A DNA stretch of 64,000 bases from Anthostomella pinea. Lineage: Eukaryota > Ascomycota > Sordariomycetes > Xylariales > Xylariaceae. Below, piece after piece: positions 43,118 through 54,800 of this stretch. A program made the translations under genes and the position numbers. Numbering within the stretch: the first letter of the stretch is position 1; each line of letters opens with the position of its first letter. The notes beneath the pieces are model-generated. The model was given only the letters and a program-made list of their open reading frames with translations, did not search any database and was not told the DNA's origin. The stretch lies in assembly GCA_963556695.1 (NCBI GenBank), contig CAUWAG010000012.1, positions 3,038,001 through 3,102,000 on the forward strand, written 5' to 3'.

Positions 43118-44977
43118 ATGGCGATTGGCAAGGAGGGAAACGTGAAATGGGTCGATGTGAGTGAAGCGCATTGCGAGTATCTCTTTGGACACGATCACAA
43201 CAATCGGGCGTGGGTGTGGGCATGGAAAGCTAGGAGTCGCACCCTGTCTAACAGCGAGTTCGCCACCGGACCGCTGTTTGGGGATTTCGGACATCGAATG
43301 CGCTATGGAGTTTGTAGCGCGACGACGACTCCTCGATAAAAAGGCTACCCTCCAGTTGGTAGACGCTTGACAAACCTTCGCCAAACCACATCCAATAGCG
43401 AGCCAGGTAGCCTCTGCTTTGGGCCTGTCCATCGTTCATTGAATACGGCAGTGGCGCAACGCCCCGAACTCTGGTAGTTCTAGCTCGGGAGAGGAACGAC
43501 ATGGAAATAGGAACCTCCACTGCCGCCCAGCTCACCCAGTTCCTAGCATCAGACGCCGTCCACGTTGTTCTCTTGCCTTGACTTTCTCGACTAGAAGCTA
43601 ATCGCCCTCTACTCTAGGGCCTCCGCGGTCTCGCATCCACCCTTGTTGTTCTCACTCATATCGCGCGAGCTTTCGACGGAGATCTCTTCCTCCCAGTCTC
43701 CGCTGAAGGCACGAGCCCTCGCCTGCTCCAGTTGCCCTTCCTACGAATCCTCGTTCAGGGTCGTATCGGTGTCACCATCTTCTCCTTCGTTACCGGTTAC
43801 GTCTGCGCCCTCAAGCCCATCAAGTTGTACCGACAGAACAACCAAGATGCCGCCTTTACATCCATTGCGAAATCCGCCCTCCGCCGTGTTCCTCGACTCG
43901 TTATCCCCTGCGCCTTCGCTACATTCATCAGCTGGATCATGGCAGAGCTGGGAATGTTCCTTATTGGCAAGCGGAGTGACTGCTGGTGGTGTGGCATGAC
44001 GGCTCCGGATCAGGTGCCGAACATTTTCGTCGCATTCAAGAGCTTGATCTTCAACATTATAAATACGTGGACAAAAGGTGCCAATGCGTACGATGGCAAT
44101 CAGTGGACGCTTTTGCCGCTGCTGAGAGGTAGCATGCAAGTATACACGTTCATCATCGCGACCTCTTACATACAGCCGCGCTACAGAATGATTGCGAGCA
44201 TGATGATGTACTTTTACTTCTACATCGGAGGTGACTGTAAGTTTATCCCCTCTGGTGCTGCGACCTACTTCAAGCCGCAATTGCGTGCTCCAAGCGTTGG
44301 AGGCTGGGAAAATCACGGCTAACGAAGCATCAGCGGCCTTTGGAATGCAGTTTTTCTGGGGAGTCTTCCTCTGTGACGTGCAGAACACGCCCGCGGCTAC
44401 CGAGTGGCTAACGAACCGACCGAAAACCTCCCGTCTGTTGGCCATCATTTTCCTTACTCTTGGTCTCTACGTTGCGTCGTACCCAGAAGGACATGCCGAA
44501 TGGGCGACTTGGTCACACCAGATGTTCAAAGTCCTCGTCAGAATTACGCCTTCAAATCCCGACTTCCCTCGCTATGCGTCTGGTATCGGTCTGCAACTCA
44601 TCACGCTGGGTCTGCATTTCAGCCCTGGACTGCGCGACTTCTTGTCAAGCAAGTACCTACTCTGGCTGGGCAAGCAGTCTTTTGCTGTCTACCTACTCCA
44701 CGGCCCGCTTCTTCGCAGCGTGCTCTGCTGGATGGTCTACGGCATTCACCTGCCCCCGGACATCAGCAACGAGAATGGTGACACCATCCAGGGAAAGCTC
44801 GTCTTCCCCAACGGCTGGAGACTCATGCTATCTCTTCCATTCTGGATCCCCCTCAACTACGGCGTTGCAATGCTCTGGACTGGATACGTCGACCCGTGGT
44901 GTGCCAACCTGACGGAGAAGATCGTGAGCTACGTCAACCTGGACCGTGATGAGAAGGGCATCCTCCTGCCACAGTAG
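43118..44977 (+). CDS. Acyltransferase 3 family membrane protein
   Basis: Exon 1 is 43118-43156 (MAIGKEGNVKWVD). Intron 1 is 43157-43617 (GTGAGT..CTCTAG, 461 bp). Exon 2 is 43618-44236, intron 2 44237-44333 (GTAAGT..CAG), exon 3 44334-44977. Joined in phase they give 433 residues. The junction WVD|GLRGLASTLVVLTHIARAF is the signature start of the family (conserved His in helix 1). Several hydrophobic helices follow (GRIGVTIFSFVTGYV, LVIPCAFATFISWIM, LLAIIFLTLGLYV), and a late LLWLGKQSFAVYLLHGPLL motif. The family transfers acyl groups to sugars, sterols or other small molecules at membranes. The substrate here is unknown. The gene looks intact. Confidence 0.9.
43157..43617 (+). other. Long first intron of the acyltransferase gene
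   Basis: 461 bp, against 50-100 bp for the other introns in the window. It begins GTGAGT and ends CTCTAG. It could contain a second short exon or regulatory sequence. Confidence 0.6.
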
Positions 44978-47900
44978 GGCTGTGGTGCTGAGGAGCGCCC
45001 CGACAAGCGCATCGACACCTAAGCCGTCTATGGACACCTAAGTCGTCTATTGAGGCAACTGCGCGAGGCATTGCTTGGCATTGCGGTGGCATTTTATAGA
45101 CAATTACTAGGCCCCCTCGTCAACATGGTGTGGTACCAATCGAGTTGGTCACTGCCAGGACGTCGGAGTCCGAACGCTACGACGCCATGGCCTCTCCTGG
45201 ACGTGGCGCACACACTAATCAAAACTCCGCATTTTTACGCTTCTGACTATGGGTTGCTCCGTCTTTGAGACGGCATGGCGTTACTGGTTTGGAGTAGTTC
45301 GGCTCATTGCCCTGGGAATCGCATTGGGAATGGAAGCATTGAAAGAAAGCATTTCGCGACACCAAGAAACAACACTTGGTATAGCTCCGAGTCTAGTAGG
45401 ACCCGAAGAGCCCTAATACTACACTTGTACATAGGTGGTGGTTGCATCAATGTTGCATCGAGGTTTGGAGAGGGACATGACGTCCCGATCTGGCTGACGG
45501 AGGATGATACCCAAAGGTGAGGGCGCGCGTGCCCATGGCCTTGTCAGAGGAGGAAAGGCGAGATCTGCGCGAGTAGAACGACGGCGTCGAGAATCCAGAA
45601 GAGACCAACTAAATCCCATGACATGATGAATGTCTTTGTGTCTATCATACATCCCTGTCGGTCCTGTCCGAGTGACTCTTCCCCTTTTATCCTAGCCAAG
45701 CCCATCTCGGATACCATTCGGCGCGGACGACGTAATGAGTCCCCTCCTCATCCGCCCTGTATCTACCAAACTTACCCTACGGAACCTACGGACTCTCCGC
45801 TCTATTGCACCCCTACCTTCCTGGGCATGTACGCAGAGACGGGGTCAGTAGGTAGGCTCGCAACACCCACACCAGTCAGTCACACTCAGCTAAGGTAACG
45901 TACTCACTCAGTTGATAGTTCAAGGGATGCTGCAACCATCTATTCATCTCTCAGTTTTTATTTCGAATCTTATCGGTTTCGACAGAAGCAGACAGTCGGG
46001 TTTCACGCACGCCGATGCTGCTGCGATGCGATGCGATGCGATGCGGGCTGAGGTCATGCACATATAAGCGAGATATCTGCCAGATGCGGTGGCTGGCTGG
46101 TTCGGTCTGCGTGGAAGGTGAGTGGGGTGAGTGGAAGGTGAGTGAGTGAGTGAGTGAGTGAGTGAGTGAGTGAGTGAGTGAGTGAGTGAGTGAGTGAGTG
46201 AGTGCTGTGTCTATTCATAGAAGCGAGCGAGCACGCATTTGGTGGCACCTCGCCTCGCCTACACCCTCTCAAAGGTTATTATTACTACTAAGAAGGTCGT
46301 ATGCGCATCGACGCGTGTAACGGTAACCGAACCGCATGATGACGGGGGAAGAAGGCGTTTGCCGATCCCTGGGCGTGTGAGGTGAGGTGAGATGTAACCC
46401 CGATGCTGGGGCGAAAGTAAGATTCCAGGGTACGTAGGATTCTGGGCTTCTTAGTCGAGCTTCTTGGGCATCTGGACTAGACTGGATTTTGTCTCTTCTT
46501 ATGTTTGGGTACTTACTACCTTACGTCCTCGCTGTTTGCTGGGCCCATCGAGGTTGCAGATGTCTTGATATTTGCTTAGGGTGTATGTAGATTCTCACTT
46601 TTCTCCCCAAGCTGCTCTGTTCCTGCAATCTGCTTTTGCCACAGGAAGCGGAGGCGGACAAGCTAGGTCGGCAGGCAGCGGTCCGCTGCTGGTTTGGCTT
46701 GCGTTGGTAGGGCTGGTAAGGTCACGTAAGGCCAGGAGAGGCGGGCTGGTGGTGCAGAAGGCGTCCTTGCGCAGCTTGGCGATGCTATCAGGCGGATGTC
46801 GATCTCGCCAGCGCCCTCAGTCGGTCACTTGACTTCCGCGCATGCCGGCTAAAGTCCCTAAAGGCTGAGCGCCGAGCGTTCGGTCCTGGTGGGGACGGAT
46901 GCGGTTCAATGTTTGCTTACGCCTTGGCAGACGCCACCTGCACCGGCCATTCGTGGACATTCGACATTCCACTGGCGGGCTTCTAGAACGATGTGAGCTG
47001 TTGCTGTTGGTGGTCTGGATAGGTTGGTTGTTGGTAGAGTGTGGCAGTCTTGGCTTGCTGGGTCTGGCAGGTACGGTTGGCCTGGCTGGGCTGAAGAGGC
47101 GGTCATAGGTACAGCCCACAGCAGCATTTTCGGAATGCGAGACGTCAGTTGCGGTGCACCTCCGTCCGCATATGGGTCCGAGTCGACTGCTGGAGTGAGG
47201 GAGCATCGAGAGTGGCCGGCTGACTGCTATATGCGCTCGGCTTGGGGTTCCGTTCGCATGGCAAGGCACCAGAAGGAGTCTCTGCTATACTACCCCTGCC
47301 GGCACGGAAACGCCAGGAAAGGGGTTGGGTCTCGGACCGGCTGCTTCCCGCTCGCATGCCCGTCCTCTAATCCGGCTTCGTGGGACGGGTCGAGACACGG
47401 TCATCGGGGTGGAGCGGGGCGGAGCGGAAACACCATCTGTCTCTTTCCTATTCCGCAACCTTGGGTTGTGGTGGCTTTGGTGATGAGCATATGAGCTTTG
47501 GAAAAGACAGTCGATGTAGCGAGCTCGCCCTTTCTGTGCGCTTCGCGTGGGGCAAGCGGCCTTTCAACACGGCCTCCGATTGCGTGCCCGTGTGGCCGAC
47601 TGGATCATGCGTCCAGCAGCGGTATTCACTTCACGTTCCTCTATTGAGTGATACGGTCGTCGGAGGAGTATGAGGCAGATCGTAGGTGGAACGGTTCACG
47701 TTGGTGGAGGTCGGGTACAACATGTGGAACTACCCCTGGGTAGAAACTCCTCGTCGGTGAGCCGTCGTCGCTCAGTATGGGGACTATCCGGCGAGGGGTG
47801 CCGTGTAAATGCTCATATTGGGACTGTCATGCTTATCGGCGCCAATAGCCCGATGGCGGAGTCCCGTCCACAATACGGTACCCCTTCCCGGGCCTTTCCG

Positions 47901-48438
47901 GGGTTTCCGGGCTCAAGCATCGCAGTCTTTGGTTTTGGTTTTCCTGTAGGACTGGTTTGACTTGATCCCTTTCGCTTTGTCGACTAGCCCGGGTCGAAGG
48001 AGACGAATGAGGAAGTGAGCCGGTGCTGCTGCTGGTTGAGCTGTGAACACTTGCGAAGCATAACTAGGCTCACTCGTCTCCTTGCTAATTATACTCAGCC
48101 CTCATAAGTCTCCGCACGCTCATGTTGATAACATTCCAGATTACCCATGGGGGGAAAAAAATGACTGGCATAAGCAGACAGGAACAAGCAGCTCTAGCGT
48201 TATAAGCTCCTTTTGATGCTGATCCCAGTGTACTTATTCCAATCACAGTGAATATACCGTTGTTTTCTGGATGGGTGGTGTACGGAGACTTATGAGGGTT
48301 CAGTGTACTTTTATACAAGCTTTGGGACGTAGTTATGACCCAACGTCGTTGCATGGAGCCCTCCGATGCCGCAACGTCAGTAAGCAGATTCAAGTGTGTA
48401 TTTTAAGAGCGCGGAGCCCGTGAGCTGGAGTGATGCCC
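44978..48438. other. Intergenic, no gene recognised
   Basis: It contains two copies of GACACCTAAG-Y-CGTCTAT near 45015-45049, the (GTGA)n array at 46137-46204, and many short frames. A minus-strand frame at 48393-48085 ends in a hydrophobic stretch (CLLMPVIFFPPWVIWNVI) but has no recognisable family. Confidence 0.4.
46137..46204. repeat. (GTGA)n microsatellite, about 17 units
   Basis: Uninterrupted GTGA/GAGT tetranucleotide array, preceded by degenerate GTGGAAGGTGAGT units at 46110-46137. Confidence 0.97.
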
Positions 48439-49502
48439 CTATCCATGTCCAGGCGGATTCACGACCCCCAACCGACTCCGCTTCCCATCAGGAAACGACA
48501 CCCCGTGCACTGGATGGACCAAGTATCCGGGCTCCAGCAGATCAACTGAACGCTCGCCCGCCCAGTCGTACAGCCGATCAAAATCAACGCACTGGTGGGG
48601 CTGGCTGTTGTTCAGCGAGGGCACCCGGTCGTACTCGACCCAATAGTAGCTCCTGACGCTCGTGTCGGCGTGGCACATGACGCTCTGCCGGAGCTGGTTG
48701 ATGCAGTGCACTGTTGGGGACGCGGCAGTGTCAGCTGGGGGGGGGGGGGGGGGGGGGGGGTTCGCTAGGTACTTGCCGCCACCGGAAAGAAGGGAATCGA
48801 TATGGCGGAGTAGATCAGGGAATTAGGGGGTGCTGCCTCATTATTATGCTGCATGTTTAATGCCCGCTGCTCCTCGTTAAAGTCCGGGAAGTAGTAATCC
48901 TGGAACATGTACTGGTGGAACCTCTTCAGGCAATGCAAGTCACGGAACACAGAGCAGCCAGGCGTAGCCCCCGTCGGAGAGCTCGACGTTGGGCTCGCCG
49001 CCGCGGTCCAGCTGGGAGAGGTCTTCCTCTGCGATGCGGATGTTGCTATACTGCAGAAGGGAGTCCCAGGCTGCGTCAAGCTCGGGGCTTGGTTGGCCGA
49101 TCAGGGGGCCGCTCGCTGCTTCTGTTTGGTACTTCTGCGGCTTGTATGAGAGTGCTGCGTTGGCGGGAGCTGTTGCAATAGTGAACGGGTTAGATAAGGA
49201 GGGTCTGGGTGGTGCGGATGCTGGGGTGCGGACGGACATGGCGGTAGCCATTCAGGCCTGTTCTCTCCATACCCGAATGCATGGGAATCTCTGACAGCCC
49301 AGAGGATTACCATGCTGAAGACAGAGAACACCCCAATGTGCAGTACGAGGAACAGGGCGTGAAGCTTCAATATCCTGGTTGTGGGCGAGCCGGTTCGAGA
49401 TCCCGTGTCTTCCCCAATATCATCGTCGAAATCTAAATGACTGGCATTGTCCTCATACTTGCCATCAGTCGTTGAGGGAAGCAGAAGCTTGCGATGTTCC
49501 AT
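48439..49502 (-). CDS. UstYa/DUF3328-like protein, possibly damaged
   Basis: The start ATG at 49502 gives a cytosolic tail, then one membrane helix (LHALFLVLHIGVFSVFSMVI). The next segment (about 49200-48960) reads SGPLIGQPSPELDAAWDSLL and IAEEDLSQL. Then comes RDLHCLKRFHQYMFQDYYFP (first HC motif, about 48950-48900), and the last exon has HCINQLRQSVMCHADTS (second HC motif, 48708-48660), followed by PHQCVDFDRLYDWA to the stop at 48439. The last intron ends CAACAG at about 48712 and contains the poly-G tract. Joining the first two segments needs a one-base shift near 49270, and another lies near 48960. These are either unusual splicing or frameshifts. UstYa-like oxidases act in fungal peptide-product and other specialised pathways, often cyclising or oxidising peptides. 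Confidence 0.7.
48737..48760. repeat. Poly-G tract, 24 bases
   Basis: 24 consecutive G on the plus strand, inside the predicted last intron of the UstYa-like gene, just upstream (in transcript sense) of its 3' splice site. Confidence 0.97.
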
Positions 49503-50420
49503 GTTCAGAATATAATGATGAGCTTCGCGAAGAAGAGAGAGAATGAATGCGAAAGTTCAGGTCTTTACATGAATGCAACTCAAGGCATATATATCATGTA
49601 ACACCATCACAGACGTATCACCCGTATTATTCGTATCATTCATCCGGTATGCACACCCGACTCCATCGTGGACGTCCAACTTCATATTGCGCCAAGACAC
49701 ACTGACTAACACCACGTTACGTTACACACGCCAAACCCGTCAAAGGCGGTCTCGCCATCGGACCATGTGGTTTTCGCGCAGTGAACATCTGGCCATGAAC
49801 AGACCTGGGTCCCGCCGGATAAGCAGCACAGGTGCCAAATGCGACACCGGACACGACCCCTACTGCAGGTAAGCGGCGAGGTAAGCCGCCTGCATATTGA
49901 CGATGAGTCAGAAATGGACGCCCAGGAATTGCATACCCTGTTTTTCTCACGATACCCTCTCACTATGCCTTGGAATGTAATAGTCGACACTGAAATGCTG
50001 CGTTTGCCAAGGGATGACCGGCGTCTCCGACTGGGAGGATATTGATGAAATTGTGACCCTTCACCGCAAGATCACACTAACGTTCATCAAAAAGACGCAA
50101 GATGATCGAGGGCTACCACTTTGAGGAGAGGTCAGGGAAGAGAATTTTCGTTCGCTCACTCATTCCGGGAAGCCATGCAACATCGGCAATGGAAGCTTGG
50201 TGGACGTCGACCAAGGGCTCCATCCTCAATATCGCACCAGGATGTTGCTCTTATAAAGAGCCAGGTTATCCCTCGAACCAGTGGCCATATCTTCGAAAGT
50301 ACCATCATCAGCATCACACAGCAGGCCGACAGATACCATATACCCATATCAAAACAATCAATCACCAAAATCATCTCCCCCCAGCCAAACCAACCCAACA
50401 CCAACCTTCCACCAGTAGCC

Positions 50421-50572
50421 ATGGCCGCCTCCACGAAGATCGTCTCCCTCCTCGCCAGCACGGGCTTCGCCGCTCCTCTCGTAAGCATTGCATTCCTACC
50501 TGCATCCCAAACACAAATTTCAACTAACCGATCCTTCAGACCGAGCGTCACTTCGGACACCACGAAGCGTGA
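50421..50572 (+). CDS. Two-exon gene for a 30-residue predicted secreted peptide
   Basis: The ATG at 50421 sits in a good context (GTAGCCATGG) after a C/A-rich leader, with TTATAAA at about 50250. Exon 1 (50421-50480) encodes MAASTKIVSLLASTGFAAPL, a signal-peptide-like sequence. The intron 50481-50539 starts GTAAGC, has CTAAC and ends TTCAG. Exon 2 (50540-50572) adds TERHFGHHEA and a stop. The mature part would be about ten residues, His-rich. It is transcribed away from the UstYa-like gene, about 0.9 kb apart. A precursor for a modified peptide is one possibility, but the usual repeated KR-flanked core is absent. A longer downstream exon is possible (GAGGAGTGAGT is another 5' splice-like site). 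Confidence 0.4.
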
Positions 50573-51029
50573 GGAGACGAGCGAGGAGTGAGTTGGGTGA
50601 TGGCACTTGTGCCTATTACTGGGGAGACAGACGTCTTGGGACAGTTGAACACAAAGCATTGGAAAGAGGCGAGATATCTAGAAAGTCAAGGCTGGTAGAT
50701 TGGTTGCTCCCGCGTAGGAAAATAGAGTGGATTAATTCATCGCTCAACTATTCAACTTTACAGCGCCGTGACTGTGGACATTCCTACCACAAGACCGTAA
50801 ATCGCTGTTCCACGTCTTTTTATCACTATTCAAGAGTTGTCACCTGTTGTTTAATCCTTGATAGTTATCCCAGTTAAGAAAACTTACACTGTGTTTTATA
50901 TGCGATTTATTTTTTGAAACAATGATTATACTAAAACAACGGCTCACAAAGTCCCTTCCCCTTTTGCCTAAACACTCCGTAACGCTCACCAGACTTACCT
51001 ATCTAAACGCCCTATGGTATTTACCATAC

Positions 51030-51849
51030 TTACTTTCGTGGGTGATGCGGCGTCCCGCCTAGAGTCGAACATCTACATTGCATTCCGAGCCCCAGGAAGT
51101 ACTGTCGGCCGTAGTTCACAAACACTTGCTTGTTGCCGGCGATCCGCTTCTTAGCATTGAAGAGGATGACGACCTGACCACCGAGTACCTGAGTCGTCGC
51201 GTCGACGTTAGCGCGACAATGGCTATTGACAAATCTTGTCCAGTTGCCAGTCTTCTCTGCGTCGACATCGGCGAGGTCCCCAGACGCCAGGCTGTAATTG
51301 TAGCGGCTCTCCGTGGGCATGTATGGTGGCATTAACTCGCCCATGTATACCTTTAACATGTCATCCTTTTTTGGTGGCTTCCGAGGCTGGGTGAATATTC
51401 CGTAGCCGAAGGCAGGGTCGCGACGGATCTCGACGCGACTGGTCACTTCGCGCGCCACCATGCGGCGGAAGGCCAGGCGACAGGGCTCACCAGCGCAGTT
51501 GTCATCGCCCATGAAGCCGCCGCATTGGATGCAGTCCATCTCTTCGATCATTGCCCGAACCGAGGCGCTGCCGTTCACGCCGACGACATCGTCTGGGTCC
51601 TTGGGGCTTGGTCGGACGACGGCTCCCTTGGCTCCCTTTTTAGCTCCCATTTTGTCTACCTTGGCTCCCTTGGCTCTCTTATTGGCACGTGCTACTCAAC
51701 GAGCCTCAGCCCGCCACAGTTCAGGATCAAGTATGTACTCATCTATGTCTCGCGGGTCTGGGGTTTCTCCAGTCCCTTCTTACCGTATGCCTGGTCGTGC
51801 GGTTCAAGTTCCAGGCGCTAAACCAACGAGGGCGAGTGCGGGGAGGCAT
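51030..51849 (-). pseudogene. SET-domain protein with nonsense mutation
   Basis: The likely start is the ATG at 51849 (MPPRTRPRWFSAWN). Then, after a probable intron or shift near 51780, the frame reads DIDEYILDPELWRAEAR, a TGA at 51698-51696 (CGA expected), and VARANKRAKGAKVDKMG. From 51650 the frame is open to 51030. It has a Cys-containing CIQCGGFMGDDNC segment and the SET core: AFGYGIFTQ, VYMGELM, NWTRFVNSHCRANV (the catalytic NHSC-type loop, here NSHC) and QVFVNYGRQYF. SET proteins methylate lysines. The family shows in the C-terminal half. The stop in the N-terminal part would force a shorter product starting at 51650, so activity is uncertain. Confidence 0.65.
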
Positions 51850-54800
51850 TTTCGGTTGATATATATCTTGTGCTGAGATTTGTTGGAGACTCACAATGTT
51901 TGCTTTCCTTCGGAAGGATGAATTGGGTGATGTGAAGATTGCTTTCTGCGAGTCTGCACACCAATTTCAGCTGGGTTGTCTGGTTGAATACATTCATAAT
52001 AGATAGATGCCCGGTATGCATGGACTATATAGAGCTTTGCTTCTTTGTGCCCTATGGCGTCTGGTGGATGTACATGCACATTGCTCGAGTAGTATGTAAC
52101 TCCACAGAGGCATTGTCTCGCAACAAAAACCAAATAGACGATCAATGGCGCTGTCAACAGATAAAGAAGACCCTTGTGATATTTGAATCAGTCACGATTA
52201 ACAATTTGAATAAACAAAGATACCTTTGTCAAAGCTGGGCCACGCGAAAGTGTTTCTATGTGACAAGTTAGACTTTTCCTACTGCCTTCTACTTTCAAGG
52301 GCAATCAATCTTTGCAGTCGACAATACGAAAGAGTGGAATACGGTGACATATATTTCGAAATGACGACCCTTGACGCTTTCCGTGCAGGCTTCTGTTAAA
52401 GCCTCAAGGGCAGCTGAGAGACCAGTGGATTTAAAGGGTGGCTGTGCCCCTGACTGGAGAGGTGTAGGCCATTGCCAGGTTTCGACCACAGTGTAGATTT
52501 ACTGTCTTGTGATTCTTTCTAGATTTCGAGCGGAGCTGAGGCCGGGGTGAAGTCTGGTAGCGAGGATAGTTGACCACCGGGCGATAAGACCGCCACCCAA
52601 TATCGGGTCCATAATCCGACCCAGACCCAGGATCCGGGTACAGTACCCAGCTCCCAGGTTCAGGTATACGTTCAGGTTGAGGAGACGAGCCTCCGATTGC
52701 CTTTTGCCAGTCTTCTGGAAAGGTCATCTCACACCGATCGCAAACAGTTGCTCAGCCTCGCCCTCACCGAGTCACCGAGTCACCGCCCTCGCCCTCGTAC
52801 ATGAATGCGGGTGCGCGGCGGTCTAGATTCGCGATTGCGTGCCGGGACATCTCCAGCTGCCGCAGCAGCGGATTCAAGGTCATTGGAACCCCTGCCTCCG
52901 CATCTCATTCCAGGCACGATCAGACGCGGCTTGCGTCCGCGACCCAGCTGTCGCAGCTCAGTACCCACGATCATGGGAGCTTGATGCACACACCCGCCCC
53001 CACCCCCCACCCACTTCCCGTTGACAGACCGACAGGGCAAAGAAAGTGGAGCGAAGGCTACGGAGTCGAGTGGATGGGCTGGGGAACGAGACGCTCATGA
53101 AACATTTTGTCAACTGTTCACCGAGGTCCAACGGATCGGAGCAATCATTCGGGTTCCAGAAGCCGCTGCAAGTCTGCGAGTGGGTGGTCAGCATCCCAAG
53201 CCTGATAAAAGCTACAGGAGCTACATCGTCAGCTGTGTACGAAGCATGGTGTTGACGAGCTATCAATAGTATCTTATCCCGGAATGCTCGTGTTCTTGTG
53301 AGTCTCTTTCGGGGACTGAACATGCCGCCCCCGATGCACCCGAAACTACCACCTACGGAAACTTCCATTAATATCGGAGCTCTAATACGGCAACCCGCTA
53401 TGCCTAACAGGGCCTCTCCAGATATGTGGCTGGTCGAGAATCACGTTCACCCATGCTCGCCTGATAGAGGAACTATGCGGTAGACCTGCTTCTACCCCCA
53501 AGGATGACATCAGTAACAACAGCCACTTAGTGAGTATACACGTTCGTCATTACTGAGATATCTCACCTATCCAAGGGACTTTTGGACTTTTGTGTAGTTA
53601 TGAGTAAATGCACATAAGCAGCCGGGGCCCTGGTATGCCAGAGGCGTTGATAAGCTGAACCTGTCAAACCTGATTTCCGGTACCTTACGTGGCCGAGCGC
53701 AAAAGTGCAATCAATGCTACATAAGTTACGATGACTCGGAAGGCCCTGCCAGACCAGATTAAGGGCTTGATGATACTTAGATAGGGGCTCAGCGTCGTAC
53801 TGAATGTGCAGTCAGGCGTGAGTCTAGTTTCCCAGGGAGTTGCGAATCATCACCCGCCAGGCGAAGCGAAGTCCTACATGGTCACCCAAGGCGTTCAGCG
53901 GCCCGAGCTTACGAGTCCCGAAGTACCGGATCTTTCTTTGTCCGTGTTATTACGACGCTGATATAGGTCTGCTGATAATGAATTCCCGAGGAGCCACCAG
54001 ATTGCTGATCCTTCCATGTACGGTTATGCCGTCTTGTCCCAATGGTCTGGTTCCCCCCCCCAGGAATGCGAAGGTGACATCTGCACAGTAGCAACGCCAC
54101 TATCACACGCAGCTTCGACTTCACACCATCACGAGACTGCGTCCATGGCTGGCTGCCCAGGCTGCCCAGACTGACTATGAGCGCCATATGACGAACCCAG
54201 ATAATAATACTGCTCCAAATGGCGCATATACCAAAGAAGAGCTATTGCCCTTTCGGGGAGGCATAGTCGATCTATATTGCGTTAGATGCCCCATTGGCTG
54301 GCTGCAGTCTTCGGCAAACAAGCCAACACGCATGACATATTCTGATATGCGCCTCGACATGTCTGGTTCTGCGCATATGGTTGGCGGCGTCTGGGAGCCG
54401 TGGTGGTTTCTATCATTTATGACAGAAGTTGGTGTGACCCTGTAAGCCCGGCATCATCGTCGATCCAACAGGCCCGGCCCCGACCCGTCACCAACGAACA
54501 GAGTGAATACGGGTCAAACGACCAACACGCACCCCGATTTTATGCAACTACCCGCGGATAGTCGGTCACTGGCTTGGCGATACGCCGTGCGTACAGGTCG
54601 ACCCTTGAAATAATGTACCGAGGGAGCCGGGGGCCCGTCACTGACAGGGCATTGACAGACATCTAAAGAGTCCAGCTCACGATGACCTATCGGTCCGTAC
54701 CGGCCCAAAATGGGGTTGATCGAGGAGTACCGTAGGCGAAGGCCACATTGATGATCGATACTAGTGCTGCGGCCAAGACGGCTCGTGGGTGACCCTTATT

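Noticed and set aside
42683..43432. 249-codon minus-strand frame
   Set aside because: It overlaps the leader, first exon and first intron of the acyltransferase gene and has no recognisable domain. It is a shadow of C/T-rich sequence.
43741..44448. 235-codon minus-strand frame
   Set aside because: It is antisense to the acyltransferase exons, which carry clear family motifs.
46137..46204. Telomere-like or CRISPR-like array
   Set aside because: It is a simple tetranucleotide microsatellite without spacers. No CRISPR array is expected or seen in this eukaryotic sequence.
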